From NCBI GenBank assembly GCA_014382345.1, contig JACNJX010000037.1:1-51919 (forward strand): a stretch of DNA of 51,919 nt. Reading direction: 5' to 3'. Under the pieces are notes generated by a model. That model saw only the letters and a program-made list of their open reading frames with translations. It did not search any database and was not told the origin of the DNA. This stretch comes from Alphaproteobacteria bacterium. GTDB taxonomy: Bacteria > Pseudomonadota > Alphaproteobacteria > Rhodospirillales > Casp-alpha2. The position numbers and the translations under genes were made by a program. Of the stretch, positions 16,784 to 25,586 are shown in pieces (position 1 is the stretch's first letter; each line of letters opens with the position of its first letter).

Positions 16784-18592
16784 TTGAGCGCGACAAGCGA
16801 AAATATGCCGCAAGAACACGAATCGACCCATGTCCTGATGCTGCGCCTCTGGCGCGAAAGCATCCGGCCTTATTTCGGCTGGATTTTGCTGGCCGTGCTT
16901 TGCATGGCCTTGATGGCGGCGACGACGGCTTTCAGCGCCTGGCTGATGGAACCCGTGGTCAACGAGGTCTTTATCGCCGAAAACCGGGATATGCTTTGGC
17001 CCCTTGGCGCGGCCGTGCTCGCTACCTTTTTGATCAAGGGTTTTGCCAATTACGGCCAGTCTGTGCTGATGAGTTTCGTCGGCTTCCAAATCATCGCCAA
17101 TACCCAGAACCGGCTGTTCGCGCATCTGGCCCGTATGGATATCGGCTTTTTTCATAACAATTCCACCGGCAAACTGATTTCGCGCTTCACCGTCGACATC
17201 AATCAGATGCGCGTTGCGGTGTCGAACGTGTTGACCGGGTTTGGAAAGGATCTGTTGTCGTTTATAGGGCTTATCGCCGTGATGTTTCTCAAGGACTGGC
17301 AACTGGCGGCGATCTCGATTTTCATATTCCCCTTGGCGGCGCTTCCGGTGCTGCGGCTGGGACGGCGCATGCGTAAGGTTACGGCCAATACCCAGGAGGA
17401 AATGGGTCTGTTCACCACCTTGTTGGAGCAGACTTTCCAGGGCATCCGCGTGGTCAAGGCCTACGGCATGGAGAGCTATGAAAAAAGCCGGATCAACGAC
17501 ATCGTAGGGCGCATCTGCAAGCTGAACCTCAAATCCGCACGCACCCGTTCCATGTCCAGCCCGATCATGGAATCCTTAGGCGGGGTGGCGGTCTGCGTGG
17601 TTATCATTTACGGCGGGCACCGGGTGATTGACGGGGAAACAACGTCGGGCGCATTTTTCTCGTTCATCATGGCGTTGTTGCTGGCCTATGAGCCGATGAA
17701 GCGGCTGGCCAATCTGAACGCCAGTCTCCAGGAAGGCCTGGCCGGGGCGCAACGGCTGTTCGAGCTGCTCGACACGGCGCCGGCGATCCTTGAAAAGCCG
17801 GGAGCGTCCGGGTTGACGGACGTGAAGGGCGATATCCGGCTGGACGACGTCCGGTTTTCCTATGCCCACGGCAGGCCGGCCCTGAGCGGTATTTCCCTTG
17901 AGGTTCCGGCCGGCAAACGGGTGGCGCTGGTCGGCTCGTCCGGTGCCGGCAAGACAACGATCCTCAACCTGATCCCACGCTTCTATGACGTGGACGAAGG
18001 CAGTGTCAGCGTGGACGGGATCAATGTTCGCGATATCACCTTTGCCTCGCTGTTTGCCAACGTCGCCCTGGTTAGTCAGGAAATCACCCTGTTCGACGAT
18101 ACGGTCCGTGCCAATATCGCCTATGGCCGCGCCGGTGCGAGCGATGAGGAAATTTTCGAAGCCGCCCGCAACGCCGCCGCCCATGATTTCATCCTCGACT
18201 TGCCGGACGGCTACGACACCCTGGTCGGCGAGCAGGGCGTGAGACTGTCGGGCGGGCAGCGCCAGCGGCTCGCCATCGCCCGGGCCATGCTGAAGAACGC
18301 CCCGATACTGTTGCTCGATGAAGCGACGTCGGCCCTGGATACGGAATCCGAACGCCAGGTGCAGGCGGCGCTTGCCACGCTGATGACCGGACGAACGACG
18401 CTGGTCATTGCGCACCGTTTGTCCACGGTCACCGGCGCCGATCTGATCTATGTCATCGACGAGGGGCGGGTGGCCGAACAGGGCACCCATGAAGAATTAA
18501 TGTCCCAGGGCGGGGCCTATCAACGGCTCTATAATCTGCAATTCGCCGAGGACGCGCCGCCCGTGGACGCCGTCCAGACGGCGGACGCCTGA
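16784..18592 (+). CDS. msbA: ABC transporter, lipid A exporter-like (MsbA type)
   Basis: A 602-residue half-transporter with an N-terminal membrane domain (six hydrophobic segments within about residues 25-310) fused to an ATPase domain. The ATPase has Walker A GSSGAGKTT (384-392, K390), signature LSGGQRQRLAIARAML from residue 488, and Walker B ILLLDEATSALD near 506-517, then the H-loop IAHRLSTV. MsbA flips Kdo-lipid A across the inner membrane. The DUF374 acyltransferase, waaA remnant, lpxK and lpxL-like genes follow immediately, which supports lipid A export over drug efflux. The start is taken at TTG 16784; ATG 16805 is an alternative. Confidence 0.9.
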   Translation: MSATSENMPQEHESTHVLMLRLWRESIRPYFGWILLAVLCMALMAATTAFSAWLMEPVVNEVFIAENRDMLWPLGAAVLATFLIKGFANYGQSVLMSFVGFQIIANTQNRLFAHLARMDIGFFHNNSTGKLISRFTVDINQMRVAVSNVLTGFGKDLLSFIGLIAVMFLKDWQLAAISIFIFPLAALPVLRLGRRMRKVTANTQEEMGLFTTLLEQTFQGIRVVKAYGMESYEKSRINDIVGRICKLNLKSARTRSMSSPIMESLGGVAVCVVIIYGGHRVIDGETTSGAFFSFIMALLLAYEPMKRLANLNASLQEGLAGAQRLFELLDTAPAILEKPGASGLTDVKGDIRLDDVRFSYAHGRPALSGISLEVPAGKRVALVGSSGAGKTTILNLIPRFYDVDEGSVSVDGINVRDITFASLFANVALVSQEITLFDDTVRANIAYGRAGASDEEIFEAARNAAAHDFILDLPDGYDTLVGEQGVRLSGGQRQRLAIARAMLKNAPILLLDEATSALDTESERQVQAALATLMTGRTTLVIAHRLSTVTGADLIYVIDEGRVAEQGTHEELMSQGGAYQRLYNLQFAEDAPPVDAVQTADA

Positions 18593-18615
18593 GTACGAAG
18601 GCGGGGGGCTTCAAC

Positions 18616-19344
18616 GTGAGGCCATTGAAACGATTTCTGCAATCGGAAGCCGTGCGCCGCGTATCCTGCTGGCTGGCGTCGCTCTACATTCGTCTGGTCT
18701 ATGTTACGGGGGCATGGCGGGTCATCGGCGGCGAAATCCCTGAACGGTTCTGGCGCGACGGCAAACCCTTCATTCTGGCATTCTGGCACGGCAGGCTGTT
18801 GATGATGCCGTATTCCTGGGATCATGGAAAAACCATACACACGCTGATTTCCCATCATAAAGATGGCCAATTGCTGGCGCGCACGGTAAGCCATTTCGGC
18901 ATCAAATCGGTGACGGGGTCGTCTTCCCGGGGCGGAGCGTCGGCACTTCGTACATTGGTCAAGATTTTGAAAAACGGGGAATACGTCGGAGTCACGCCGG
19001 ACGGGCCGCGTGGCCCCCGGATGCGGGCCAGCGAAGGCATCATAAGTATTGCCCGGTTGTCCGGTGCGCCCATCATTCCTGTGGCATTCGGCTCTACCGG
19101 CGGGCGGTGCCTGTCTTCCTGGGACCGCTTCCTTCTCGCTTGGCCGTTTGGACGCCGGGTTCTGGTGTGGGGTGAGCCAATCACCGTTGCCCGCGATGCC
19201 GCCCCCCAGGACGAGGAAACCGCCCGCCGCCGGGTCGAAGATGCTCTGAATGCCGTGACCGCCGAAGCGGACCGACAAACCGGCCGGACTCCGGTGGAAC
19301 CTGCGCCCGTTTCCAATGCGTCCAGCGAAGGTGGGGCGCTATGA
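18616..19344 (+). CDS. DUF374 lysophospholipid acyltransferase-family protein
   Basis: A 242-residue member of the DUF374 branch of the acyltransferase superfamily. Motifs are FWHGRLLMMPYSW near residue 56, TGSSSRGGASALRTLVK, and TPDGPRGPRMRASEGIISIARLSGAPIIPVAFGS, where PDGPRGP is the family signature. In several Alphaproteobacteria this gene lies between msbA-like and waaA genes, and a role in lipid A or phospholipid acylation is presumed but unproven. It probably associates with the inner membrane through its N-terminal helix. Its stop overlaps the start of the waaA remnant by 4 bases (ATGA, 19341-19344), so the two are translationally coupled. Start as ATG-equivalent GTG at 18616 (MRPLKRFL). 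Confidence 0.87.
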   Translation: MRPLKRFLQSEAVRRVSCWLASLYIRLVYVTGAWRVIGGEIPERFWRDGKPFILAFWHGRLLMMPYSWDHGKTIHTLISHHKDGQLLARTVSHFGIKSVTGSSSRGGASALRTLVKILKNGEYVGVTPDGPRGPRMRASEGIISIARLSGAPIIPVAFGSTGGRCLSSWDRFLLAWPFGRRVLVWGEPITVARDAAPQDEETARRRVEDALNAVTAEADRQTGRTPVEPAPVSNASSEGGAL

Positions 19345-19583
19345 TTTTGGTTTTGTATCGCACGGTTTTTCTTCGCGGCGCGCCCTTTATTCGGCTCTAT
19401 CTGTGGCGCCGCAGGATGCGCGGCAGGGAAGGCCCTGTGCGCTTTCCCGAACGCCTCAATACGGCCGGGGCCGCAAAATCCATGGTGGTGACGGAGGCCG
19501 GGGTCCTGGATGCGGTTGTTGTTGCGTTGGGGCCGTTCGTTGAACATAGTCTGCACAAGGACCATTCCCATGCAGGCCCCTGA
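19341..19583 (+). pseudogene. waaA: waaA (Kdo transferase) remnant with in-frame internal deletion
   Basis: An 80-residue frame where a ~425-residue 3-deoxy-D-manno-octulosonate transferase is expected. The first ~40 residues match the WaaA membrane-anchor and start region (LYRTVFLRGAPFIRLYLWRR then GREGPVRFPERLN). The last ~35 match the WaaA C-terminal helix (TEAGVLDAVVVALGPFV is the usual EAGVLD-type ending). Everything between is missing: the HAASVGE-type acceptor site and the whole CMP-Kdo-binding domain. The reading frame is preserved, and the flanking overlaps with DUF374 (ATGA) and lpxK (start inside) are intact. The product cannot transfer Kdo. Loss in the organism, or collapse during assembly, are both possible; the junction is GC-rich (about 19459-19475). 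Confidence 0.8.
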
Positions 19584-20550
19584 TTTCTGGCGCCGAAAGG
19601 GCGGAGCTCTCGGTGGAATCCTGGCCCCGCTGGGATGGTTTTACGGTCTTGTGGTGCGGCTTCGTTTCGCCCTGTCCCGGCCCGTCAAGGCCCCCGTGCC
19701 TGTCCTGTGCATCGGTAATTTCGTGACCGGCGGGGCCGGCAAGACCCCGGTGGCGCTGAATCTGGCCCGGCGGTTCATTGCTCAGGGCCGCAAGGTTTGC
19801 TTTCTCACCCGTGGCTATGGCGGCCGTCTGGCCGGTCCGGTCCGGGTTGATCCGGAAACCCACACGGCGCTGGACGTCGGCGATGAAGCCCTGCTTCTGG
19901 CGCGGGTCGCGCCGACCTGGGCCGCCGGGGACCGCGCCAGGGGCCTTGCCGCGGCAGCCGGGGACGGTTCCCCGGACGTCGTCATCATGGATGATGGGTT
20001 CCAGAATCCTTCCATAGCCAAGGACCTGTCCTTGCTGGTCGTTGATGGCGAATACGGTTTCGGCAACGGGCATGCGCTTCCGGCAGGACCCCTGCGTGAA
20101 CCTGTCGGGTCCGCCCTTAAGCGTGCCGACGGCGTGGTGCTGGTCGGGCAGGATGACTCGGGCGTTGGCCTCGCCATCAAAGCCTCCTCCTTGCCGTTGT
20201 TGCAGGTTTGGCCCCGGCCCGGCCCCGAGGCGGCGGAGCTGGAGGGGAAAAGCGTGGTTGCCTTTGCCGGCATCGCCAACCCGGAAAAGTTTTTCCATAC
20301 CCTGCAAGAGGCCGGTTGCGTGGTTGAATCGGCGCATGGGTTTGATGACCACCACCTATTCACCAAGGAGGAAATAAGCCGTCTCAAGGGCGAGGCGGAA
20401 AACCGGAACGCCCGGCTGGTGACGACGGAAAAGGACGCGGCCCGGCTTTCGGCGATGGACCTTGACGGGGTTTCCGTCGTGAGCCTGTTTCTGGAATGGG
20501 AGGACGAAACATCCCTGGACGCGGCCTTGCGCCCGTTGTTTAGTGACTGA
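19570..20550 (+). CDS. lpxK: tetraacyldisaccharide 4'-kinase
   Basis: A 326-residue membrane-bound kinase that phosphorylates the 4' position of the lipid A disaccharide to give lipid IVA. The P-loop GNFVTGGAGKTPVALNLARR begins at residue 49, preceded by an N-terminal hydrophobic helix (GGILAPLGWFYGLVVRL). GYGG, DEALLLAR, DVVIMDDGFQNPSIAKD and GPLREP are further family motifs. The start is ATG 19570, inside the waaA remnant, whose stop is at 19581-19583. This overlap is the normal waaA-lpxK junction and shows that the region downstream of the waaA deletion is intact. The ending TTEKDAARL is also typical. The gene lies 8 bases before the lpxL-like gene. Confidence 0.94.
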   Translation: MQAPDFWRRKGGALGGILAPLGWFYGLVVRLRFALSRPVKAPVPVLCIGNFVTGGAGKTPVALNLARRFIAQGRKVCFLTRGYGGRLAGPVRVDPETHTALDVGDEALLLARVAPTWAAGDRARGLAAAAGDGSPDVVIMDDGFQNPSIAKDLSLLVVDGEYGFGNGHALPAGPLREPVGSALKRADGVVLVGQDDSGVGLAIKASSLPLLQVWPRPGPEAAELEGKSVVAFAGIANPEKFFHTLQEAGCVVESAHGFDDHHLFTKEEISRLKGEAENRNARLVTTEKDAARLSAMDLDGVSVVSLFLEWEDETSLDAALRPLFSD

Positions 20551-20558
20551 TACCCGTC

Positions 20559-21479
20559 ATGCTCCGTATTCCAAACCCCCTGAACCGATATGTCTTCCAC
20601 CCGCTACAGGCAATGGCGGCGGTGGTGGTCTATACGGTGTTCCGAATCCTTCCTATCGACATGGCATCGGCCCTGGGCGGTGGGCTGGCGCGGACCATCG
20701 GCCCGCATACCACCCTTTCCGGCCGTGCGGTCCGCAACCTGACGGCGGCGTATCCGGAAAAGTCCAAGGCCGAAATCGCGGAAATCGTTCGCGGCATGTG
20801 GGACAACCTGGGCCGGGTCGCGGCGGAATATCCGCATTTGAACACCATCGTCGTCGGCGGGGACGACGGGCGGGTGGAGCTTGTCGGCGAGGAATACATT
20901 GACCTGCTACGCGAGGACGGCCAATCCGGCATTTTCTTTTCCGGGCATATCGGCAATTGGGAGATCGTCTCCCTGGGTGCCACTCAGCGCGGTGTGCCAC
21001 TGGACCGGATCTATCGGGAGGCCAACAATCGCCTAGTGGAATGGCTCTACCAACATGGCCGGGCCGCCGTCGAAGGGGCGTTGATTCCCAAGGGGGCCTC
21101 CGGCGCGCGGGCGCTATTGAAATCTCTCAAAGGCGGCCGCCATCTGGGCATGCTGGTGGATCAGAAAATGAACGACGGCATTCCCGTGCCTTTTTTCGGC
21201 CGCGACGTGATGACCGCCCCGGCCCTGGCGGAACTGGCGCTTCGTTATGACTGCCCGGTGGTGCCGGCCAGGATCACGCGGTTGCGCGGCGCGCGGTTTC
21301 GCCTGACGGTCTTTCCGCCATTGACGCTTGTCCGCACCGGCGATCATCAGGCCGACGTAGCCCAGAACATGAAACAGGTTAATGCCCTTATCGAACAATG
21401 GGTGCGCGAAACACCGGAACAGTGGTTGTGGCTGCATAATCGCTGGCCGATCGATGAAGCCGGGGAAAACGGCGCATAA
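20559..21479 (+). CDS. lipid A late acyltransferase (LpxL/HtrB family)
   Basis: A 306-residue inner-membrane acyltransferase with an N-terminal hydrophobic segment (PLQAMAAVVVYTVFRILPI). The catalytic HX4E motif appears as SGHIGNWEIVS near residue 129. GRHLGMLVDQKMNDGIPVPFFGR is the other family block, and the C-terminal PEQWLWLHNRWP is diagnostic. Family members add secondary acyl chains to Kdo-lipid A. It is the last gene of the lipid A run. Because classic LpxL enzymes prefer Kdo-bearing acceptor, its presence beside a broken waaA is notable. Which acyl position it modifies (LpxL or LpxM) cannot be told. Confidence 0.9.
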   Translation: MLRIPNPLNRYVFHPLQAMAAVVVYTVFRILPIDMASALGGGLARTIGPHTTLSGRAVRNLTAAYPEKSKAEIAEIVRGMWDNLGRVAAEYPHLNTIVVGGDDGRVELVGEEYIDLLREDGQSGIFFSGHIGNWEIVSLGATQRGVPLDRIYREANNRLVEWLYQHGRAAVEGALIPKGASGARALLKSLKGGRHLGMLVDQKMNDGIPVPFFGRDVMTAPALAELALRYDCPVVPARITRLRGARFRLTVFPPLTLVRTGDHQADVAQNMKQVNALIEQWVRETPEQWLWLHNRWPIDEAGENGA

Positions 21480-21503
21480 AAAAACGGCCGGTCGAACCGG
21501 CCG
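21478..21503 (-). terminator. intrinsic terminator of the 21534-21731 gene
   Basis: Read on the minus strand, CGGCCGGT and ACCGGCCG form an 8-bp stem around a 3-base loop (21485-21503), followed by seven T (plus-strand A run 21478-21484). It lies 30 bases after the stop of the small secreted-protein gene. A second hairpin, GAAAACC / GGTTTTC with an ATCA loop, sits at 21506-21523. The same stems may also slow transcription from the plus-strand acyltransferase. Confidence 0.75.
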
Positions 21504-21533
21504 CTGAAAACCATCAGGTTTTCAAAAAAGGGC

Positions 21534-21731
21534 TTAGTTTTCAGTTTGCGGTTTGGCGGGTTCCGGCGCCGGGTTTTCGGCGACGGACTGGTCCGTGCCC
21601 TGTTCATTTTCAACGGAAAGGGTGGACTTGTGGTCACAGTCCCCCCAGCCCCATTTGGGGTCGGCGGTGGCCGGGCCGGCAAGAGCGAAGGCATAGAGCG
21701 CGGCGAAGGCGGCTAAAGAAAGTGTACGCAT
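21534..21731 (-). CDS. small secreted hypothetical protein
   Basis: A 65-residue protein starting at ATG 21729-21731. Residues 1-23 form a typical Sec signal (MRTLSLAAFAALYAFALAGPATA, cleavage after ATA), leaving a mature peptide of about 42 residues with one cysteine. The tail is acidic and proline-rich (ENPAPEPAKPQTEN). GWGDCDHKSTLS is the only distinctive patch. I do not recognise a family. The good signal sequence and a clean terminator downstream argue that it is real. An in-frame upstream extension to 21797 is rejected because it would bury the signal. Confidence 0.6.
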   Translation of the reverse strand: MRTLSLAAFAALYAFALAGPATADPKWGWGDCDHKSTLSVENEQGTDQSVAENPAPEPAKPQTEN

Positions 21732-21798
21732 CGGGCAGTCCCCTGTTTGAGAATGTCTACGCCGGGACACTATACGGTTTTTCGGTATTTTATTCAAC

Positions 21799-22656
21799 TT
21801 AGCCGCCTTTCCGAGGCGCGGAATCCGGCATCGGCCCGGCCAGCAAAGCCGGGTCCAGGTGCACGTTAAACAAACTCACGCCCCAGTGCAGATGCGGGCC
21901 GGTGGTGCGCCCGGTCTTGCCGACGACGCCGATCGGCGCTCCCTTGTGCACCCGCTGACCCTTGCGAACCAGAATTTTATCCATGTGCACATAGACCGAA
22001 GACAGCCCGTGGCCGTGGTCGATCATGACCGTTTTGCCGGTGTAGAACATGTCTGGATGCGTCAGCGCCACGGTGCCGGCGGCGGCGGCGGTGACGGTGG
22101 TTCCCCGGGGCGCCGCCACGTCGACGCCGTTGTGGGGGCTTTTGGGTTTACCGTTGAGGATACGCTGGCTGCCGAACACGCCGGAGACCGGCCCCGCCAC
22201 GGGCCATTGAAACCCCGACGCAAATCCGGCGGCGGGCGTGTCCAGGCGGCGAACACCGGCGATACCGGCATTGTCCCGTTTGATCCGGGCCAGATCTTCG
22301 GGCTTGGGCGTGACCTTGCGGGACGGAAGGCCGTTGATGCGCTGCACTTTAAAGGTTCGTTTTTTTATTTTAACGGTCTTTCGGGCTTCTCCGCCATCGG
22401 GATATTGGATGTGGATCGTCGCCTTTGGGCCGGCGTCGCGGCCGAAGCCGATCAGGAAAATTCCTTTCTCCGACACCCGGGCGGCGCGGCCGTCAATGGC
22501 GACGCGGGCACCGGGAAGGGTTTTTCCGATTACCAGCCCGCCTTGCACCAGCGGCCCGTCCAGACGCAATTCCCCGGACGGGGCGGGGCTTGGCAAAATG
22601 GCGATGGAGAAAAACCCAGCCAGACATATACCCGTGGCTGTCCTCAAGCCCGTCAC
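21799..22656 (-). CDS. M23-family peptidase (LytM domain), probable cell-wall hydrolase
   Basis: A 285-residue secreted protein. An N-terminal signal (GICLAGFFSIAILPSPAPSG) is followed by a beta-rich domain (about 30-110) and a C-terminal M23 domain. The domain contains PHNGVDVAAPRGT (first zinc ligands H and D), HGHGLSSVYVHMD and GPHLHWGV (HxH), the complete metal and catalytic set. It should cleave peptidoglycan crosslinks or act as an amidase activator in the periplasm. The start is GTG 22654-22656, overlapping the xseA stop by GTGA, so it is probably co-translated with xseA. There is no LysM or coiled-coil domain. Confidence 0.88.
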   Translation of the reverse strand: MTGLRTATGICLAGFFSIAILPSPAPSGELRLDGPLVQGGLVIGKTLPGARVAIDGRAARVSEKGIFLIGFGRDAGPKATIHIQYPDGGEARKTVKIKKRTFKVQRINGLPSRKVTPKPEDLARIKRDNAGIAGVRRLDTPAAGFASGFQWPVAGPVSGVFGSQRILNGKPKSPHNGVDVAAPRGTTVTAAAAGTVALTHPDMFYTGKTVMIDHGHGLSSVYVHMDKILVRKGQRVHKGAPIGVVGKTGRTTGPHLHWGVSLFNVHLDPALLAGPMPDSAPRKGG

Positions 22657-24125
22657 AGCAGCGTCCCCTGCGGATCGTCGCCGCTGTCTTTCGGTTTCTT
22701 TTTCTTATGAGGGCCGCCTTTCTTTTCGGTTGGGGCGTTGCCGTTTACGGTGGCGCCGGCTTCGCCGTCATGGAAGCGCATGGAAACACCCATACCGGGC
22801 GACAGCTTATGGACCGAATCGATGGCCATCTGTTCCCCGCCCGTCACCAGCGCAAAGCCTCGTTCCAGAACCCGCTGATAGGAGAAGCTCTCCAAAAGGG
22901 CGCTCGCCTGTTTCAGGTTCCTCCGGCGTTCCGTGACAATGGTCCGGCCCGCCGCCTCGAGCGCCCGAACTTCACGTTTCAACTGGCCCTTGGCGTGTTC
23001 CAGCTGCTGCTGGGGGTTCGGAATTTCGGCGGCCAGCCGGGCCAGTTCGGCGCGCCGGCCATCGAGTCCGAAGCGCACGGCATTGATCAATCGTTCCGTC
23101 CAGTCGTCCAGCCGCTGGCTGAAATCGCCGATCAGCCGGCCCAGGTCCGGCAGCCCCCGGGCCATGGCATCCAGGTGCCTGCGCCCGTCATCGACCAGCC
23201 GCGTCACGGAATTCAACAATCTGGCCCCGTCGTCTTCCACCTGGGCGACAAGATCGGCCCGGACCGGCACCGCCATCTCGGCAGCCGCCGTCGGCGTCGG
23301 CGCACGCGCATCGGACGCAAAATCGATCAGTGTGGTGTCGGTCTCATGGCCGACAGCGGAAATCAGGGGAATGGTGCTGGCGGCGGCCGCGCGGACGACG
23401 ATCTCTTCGTTGAACGCCATTAGATCCTCGAGGCTGCCGCCGCCGCGGGCCACGATCAAGATGTCGGGACGGGGTAAATCCTTTTTGCCTTTGCCATCCA
23501 GCGCATTGAAGCCTTCGATGGCGGCGGCAATTTCCCCAGGGGCCGCGTCTCCCTGGACCGTCACCGGCCACAACAGGACGCGGCGCGGGAATCGGTCGCT
23601 CAGGCGATGCAGGATGTCGCGGAACACGGCCCCGGTTTCCGACGTCACCACGCCGATGACCTCGGGCAGGAAAGGCAATTCCTGTTTGCTGTCCAGGTCG
23701 AACAACCCCTCCGCCGCCAGTTTGCGGCGACGTTCTTCCAGCAGTTTCAGCAACGCCCCTTCGCCTGCGACCTCCATGGCGTCGACGACGATCTGGTATT
23801 TCGAGCGCGCCGGATAGATGGTCAGCCGTCCGGTGACGACGACCTCAAGGCCGTCTTCAGGCGAAACGCCGAGCCCGGCTGCCGTGCCGCGCCAGCACAC
23901 TGCGTCGATGACCGCCGTTTCGTCCTTGAGGGTAAAATACAAATGTCCGGACGCGGCCCGCTTAAAGCCGGAAATTTCGCCCTGAACCCGGACCTGGCCG
24001 AAGGTGTCTTCGACGGTGCGTTTTAGCAGCGACGAAATTTCAGCCACGCTCAGGACCGGTAGTCCTTGACCCCCGTCAAGGCCAAGCTTCTCGTCATGGA
24101 CAATGCTGGATGTGTGTTCAATCAT
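22653..24125 (-). CDS. xseA: exodeoxyribonuclease VII large subunit
   Basis: A 490-residue nuclease subunit that with XseB degrades single-stranded DNA. The N-terminal OB fold is visible from about residue 45 (FGQVRVQGEISGFKRAASGH, then LYFTLKDE). The catalytic core includes EVIGVVTSETGAVFRDILHRL, PDILIVARGGGSLEDLMAFN and SAVGHETDTTLIDFASD. The C-terminal region is a long helical/coiled-coil arm, then RGFALVTGG and a basic tail. ATG 24123-24125 (MIEHTSSIVHDEK) is chosen; the frame stays open further upstream, but that extension is antisense to purD and has no family similarity. xseB is not in the window. It is divergent from purD. Confidence 0.93.
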   Translation of the reverse strand: MIEHTSSIVHDEKLGLDGGQGLPVLSVAEISSLLKRTVEDTFGQVRVQGEISGFKRAASGHLYFTLKDETAVIDAVCWRGTAAGLGVSPEDGLEVVVTGRLTIYPARSKYQIVVDAMEVAGEGALLKLLEERRRKLAAEGLFDLDSKQELPFLPEVIGVVTSETGAVFRDILHRLSDRFPRRVLLWPVTVQGDAAPGEIAAAIEGFNALDGKGKKDLPRPDILIVARGGGSLEDLMAFNEEIVVRAAAASTIPLISAVGHETDTTLIDFASDARAPTPTAAAEMAVPVRADLVAQVEDDGARLLNSVTRLVDDGRRHLDAMARGLPDLGRLIGDFSQRLDDWTERLINAVRFGLDGRRAELARLAAEIPNPQQQLEHAKGQLKREVRALEAAGRTIVTERRRNLKQASALLESFSYQRVLERGFALVTGGEQMAIDSVHKLSPGMGVSMRFHDGEAGATVNGNAPTEKKGGPHKKKKPKDSGDDPQGTLL

Positions 24126-24210
24126 GATGACAGTATGGTATATCGCGTGGCATACGGAAATACGCGTCAAAGCGTAATAATCAGGCAATACGTGAGGGAA
24201 GAGGCTGCTG

Positions 24211-25482
24211 ATGAAGGTTCTGGTAATCGGATCGGGCGGACGTGAACACGCACTGTGCTGGGCTATCGCAAAGTCTCCGGAGTGCGACGAGTTGTATTGC
24301 GCACCCGGTAACGCCGGCATTGACCAGGTCGCGGTCAGCGTGCCCATTGCCGCCGAAGACCTGGACGGCATCCTGGGCTTCGTTGCCGATAACGGCGTCG
24401 ATTTCGTTGTCGTCGGCCCCGAAGGCCCGCTGGTGGCGGGGCTGGTGGACCGTCTGGAAGCGGCGGGCATCAAAGCCTTCGGCCCCAGTGCCCTGGCTGC
24501 GGAATATGAAGGCTCCAAGGGCCTGACCAAGGATTTGTGCGCCAAGTATTTGATTCCCACGGCGGAGTACGCGCGTTTCAACGAGCCGGACGCGGCCAAG
24601 GAGTACATCCGCATCCATGGCGCGCCCATCGTCGTCAAGGCCGACGGCCTGGCGGCGGGCAAGGGCGTGATCCTGTGCCGCAACGTTAACGAGGCCTATG
24701 CCGCGATCGACCACATCATGACCGAATCCGCGTTCGGCGATGCCGGTGCCGAAGTCGTGATTGAGGAAATGATGGCCGGCGAGGAAGCCAGTTTCTTTGC
24801 CCTGGTCGACGGGAAGGTGGCGCTGCCCCTGGTCACCGCCCAGGACCACAAGGCGGTCTTTGACGGCGACGAAGGCCCCAACACCGGCGGCATGGGCGCC
24901 TACAGCCCGGCGCCGGTCGTGACGCCTGAGATGGAAGCGCGCATCATGGACGAGATCATCACCCCCACCATTCGGGGCGCCGCCGCAGACGGCCGGCCCT
25001 ACAAGGGGGTGCTGTATGCCGGTCTGATGATTACCGAGGCTGGGCCGAAGCTGATCGAATACAACGTTCGCTTCGGCGATCCGGAATGCCAGGCGCTGAT
25101 GATGCGGCTCAAGTCCGACGCGTTGGATATGTTACTGGCCTGCGCCGAAGGCCGTCTCGACAAATACAAAATCGAATGGCACGACGAGGCCGCGTTGTGC
25201 GTGGTCATGGCCGCCGAAGGCTATCCCGGCGCTTATGAAAAAGGCACGGAGATCAAGGGCCTGGACAAGGCCGGCGAGGTCAAGGACGTGATGGTCTTCC
25301 ATGCCGGTACGATGGAAGACGAAGGACGCATCCTGGCCAACGGCGGGCGCGTGCTGAATGTCACGGCGCTGGGCAAAACGGTCAAGGCGGCGCAAAAGCG
25401 GGCCTACGAAGCCGTTGCCAGGATCGACTGGCCGGAAGGTTTCTGCCGCAGCGATATCGGCTGGCGGGCGATCAAACGGTAG
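24211..25482 (+). CDS. purD: phosphoribosylamine-glycine ligase
   Basis: A 423-residue ATP-grasp enzyme of purine synthesis that joins glycine to 5-phosphoribosylamine to give GAR. The N-terminal [21 protein letters not shown] is diagnostic. [13 protein letters not shown], the ATP-grasp loops ([18 protein letters not shown] and [20 protein letters not shown]), [23 protein letters not shown] and [15 protein letters not shown] follow in order. Full length with no anomalies. ATG 24211 is preceded by GAGGGAAGAGG. It is divergent from xseA with about 85 bases between starts. Confidence 0.96.
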   Translation: MKVLVIGSGGREHALCWAIAKSPECDELYCAPGNAGIDQVAVSVPIAAEDLDGILGFVADNGVDFVVVGPEGPLVAGLVDRLEAAGIKAFGPSALAAEYEGSKGLTKDLCAKYLIPTAEYARFNEPDAAKEYIRIHGAPIVVKADGLAAGKGVILCRNVNEAYAAIDHIMTESAFGDAGAEVVIEEMMAGEEASFFALVDGKVALPLVTAQDHKAVFDGDEGPNTGGMGAYSPAPVVTPEMEARIMDEIITPTIRGAAADGRPYKGVLYAGLMITEAGPKLIEYNVRFGDPECQALMMRLKSDALDMLLACAEGRLDKYKIEWHDEAALCVVMAAEGYPGAYEKGTEIKGLDKAGEVKDVMVFHAGTMEDEGRILANGGRVLNVTALGKTVKAAQKRAYEAVARIDWPEGFCRSDIGWRAIKR

Positions 25483-25517
25483 GCTTTGTTGATGTCTTGA
25501 AGATGCCCGGCCTCTGC

Positions 25518-25546
25518 TTGGCTTTTGCCGGCCCGGCCCTTATATA
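25518..25546 (+). promoter_or_regulatory. candidate sigma-70 promoter for the DUF1244 gene
   Basis: TTGGCT (25518-25523) and TATATA (25541-25546) are separated by 17 bases, close to the housekeeping consensus. They lie about 40 bases upstream of the ATG at 25587, which is preceded by GGGGAG. Nothing else in the 104-base gap after purD suggests a gene. Confidence 0.5.
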
Positions 25547-25586
25547 ACCTTAAGTCAAAAAAACACACCAACCGGGGAGACTGTCC

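Noticed and set aside
24126-24210. Promoters for purD and xseA
   Set aside because: Several -10-like and -35-like hexamers occur, but none has good spacing on either strand.
24126-24683. N-terminal extension of xseA
   Set aside because: The frame is open but antisense to purD; similarity to the XseA family begins only after ATG 24125.
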